A stretch of 64,000 nucleotides of DNA from Venturia oleaginea (taxonomy: Eukaryota; Ascomycota; Dothideomycetes; Venturiales; Venturiaceae). Within the stretch, counting starts at the first letter, position 1. Each line of letters begins with the position of its first letter. The position numbers were made by a program, and so were the translations under genes. The stretch lies in contig JABMLP010000023.1 in assembly GCA_013176395.1 (NCBI GenBank), positions 992,001 through 1,056,000 of the forward strand. Direction: 5' to 3'. The notes under the pieces were generated by a model that was not told the origin of the DNA, made no database searches, and was given only the letters and a program-made list of their open reading frames with translations. Shown here piece after piece: positions 63,883 through 64,000 of this stretch.

Positions 63883-64000
63883 GGTGGCTAGGTGTTTGTG
63901 TATAGGTTTTGGTGGGTGGTGGCGTTTTGAGCACTATGGACGCGATGTTAGTATGATGCGCGCTCAAGGGCAGTACCGAGCAGGTTTGGCGAGTTCTTCT
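63883..64000 (-). promoter_or_regulatory. xrn1 leader / promoter-proximal region
   Basis: The 118 bp before the xrn1 start show no TATA box. The true promoter probably extends beyond the window. Confidence 0.4.

Noticed and set aside
1..64000. CRISPR arrays, bacterial operons, tRNA or rRNA genes
   Set aside because: No spaced palindromic repeats and no tRNA or rRNA sequence were recognised; tandem repeats here are contiguous minisatellites.

Overview
The window looks like a chromosome segment of a filamentous ascomycete (Pezizomycotina). Introns are short (about 50-130 bp) with GTRNGT donors and YAG acceptors, the repeats are Ty3/gypsy chromodomain elements, and the proteins are typical of the group (KDM5, Ugo1, an Alt a 1-like secreted protein, a cutinase). 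I cannot fix the species; Leotiomycetes is only a guess. The window has two compartments that meet near 30.4 kb.

Positions 1-30,430 are a nested graveyard of LTR retrotransposons. I named the families by their LTRs. E (1-1,825) is the 3' part of a gypsy pol plus LTR. A pogo/Fot1-type DNA transposon remnant follows (1,826-2,975), then a solo LTR of another family (2,980-3,449) and a chimeric pol fragment D with an LTR related to family A (3,450-5,275). Family B appears twice, as a decayed minus-strand copy (5,276-9,641) and as a plus-strand 5' end (20,596-21,901). Family C is a 3' half (21,902-24,314). Family A is the young, dominant one: a near-complete minus copy A1 (10,872-16,904) sits inside a plus copy A2 (9,950-10,871 plus 16,905-19,366), and a further minus copy is A3 (24,315-30,246). 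A1 has uninterrupted gag and pol frames. A3 has a 143-bp integrase deletion. Families A and B both carry a primer-binding site complementary to their own predicted transcript start, the Tf1-type self-priming design.

The main structural result is a host membrane-protein gene whose two halves lie about 11 kb apart in opposite orientation (19,367-20,562 minus and 30,247-30,430 plus). Each half abuts an A LTR and both carry the same 5-bp target duplication ATCGG; the reading frame continues exactly across the junction. This implies that an A element inserted into the gene and that inverted A copies (A2 and A3) then recombined, inverting the segment between them.

Positions 30,431-64,000 are gene-rich and nearly repeat-free. 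In order they hold: a cutinase-family pseudogene with three in-frame stops; a 55-residue Cys-rich protein; an Alt a 1-like secreted protein; a GPR1/FUN34/YaaH acetate transporter; a possible HET-domain remnant; an uncharacterised protein; the mitochondrial ferredoxin Yah1; the mitochondrial fusion protein Ugo1; a KDM5/JARID1 histone demethylase; a Ure2-like glutathione S-transferase with two possible starts; a giant acidic protein ending in a POT1/CDC13-type OB fold; a thioredoxin-like protein without the CxxC active site; and the 5'-3' exoribonuclease Xrn1. These are mostly independent housekeeping genes. The likely plant-interaction candidates (cutinase, Alt a 1-like, Cys-rich protein) lie next to the transposon boundary. 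All splice sites were assigned by eye from consensus and frame continuity.
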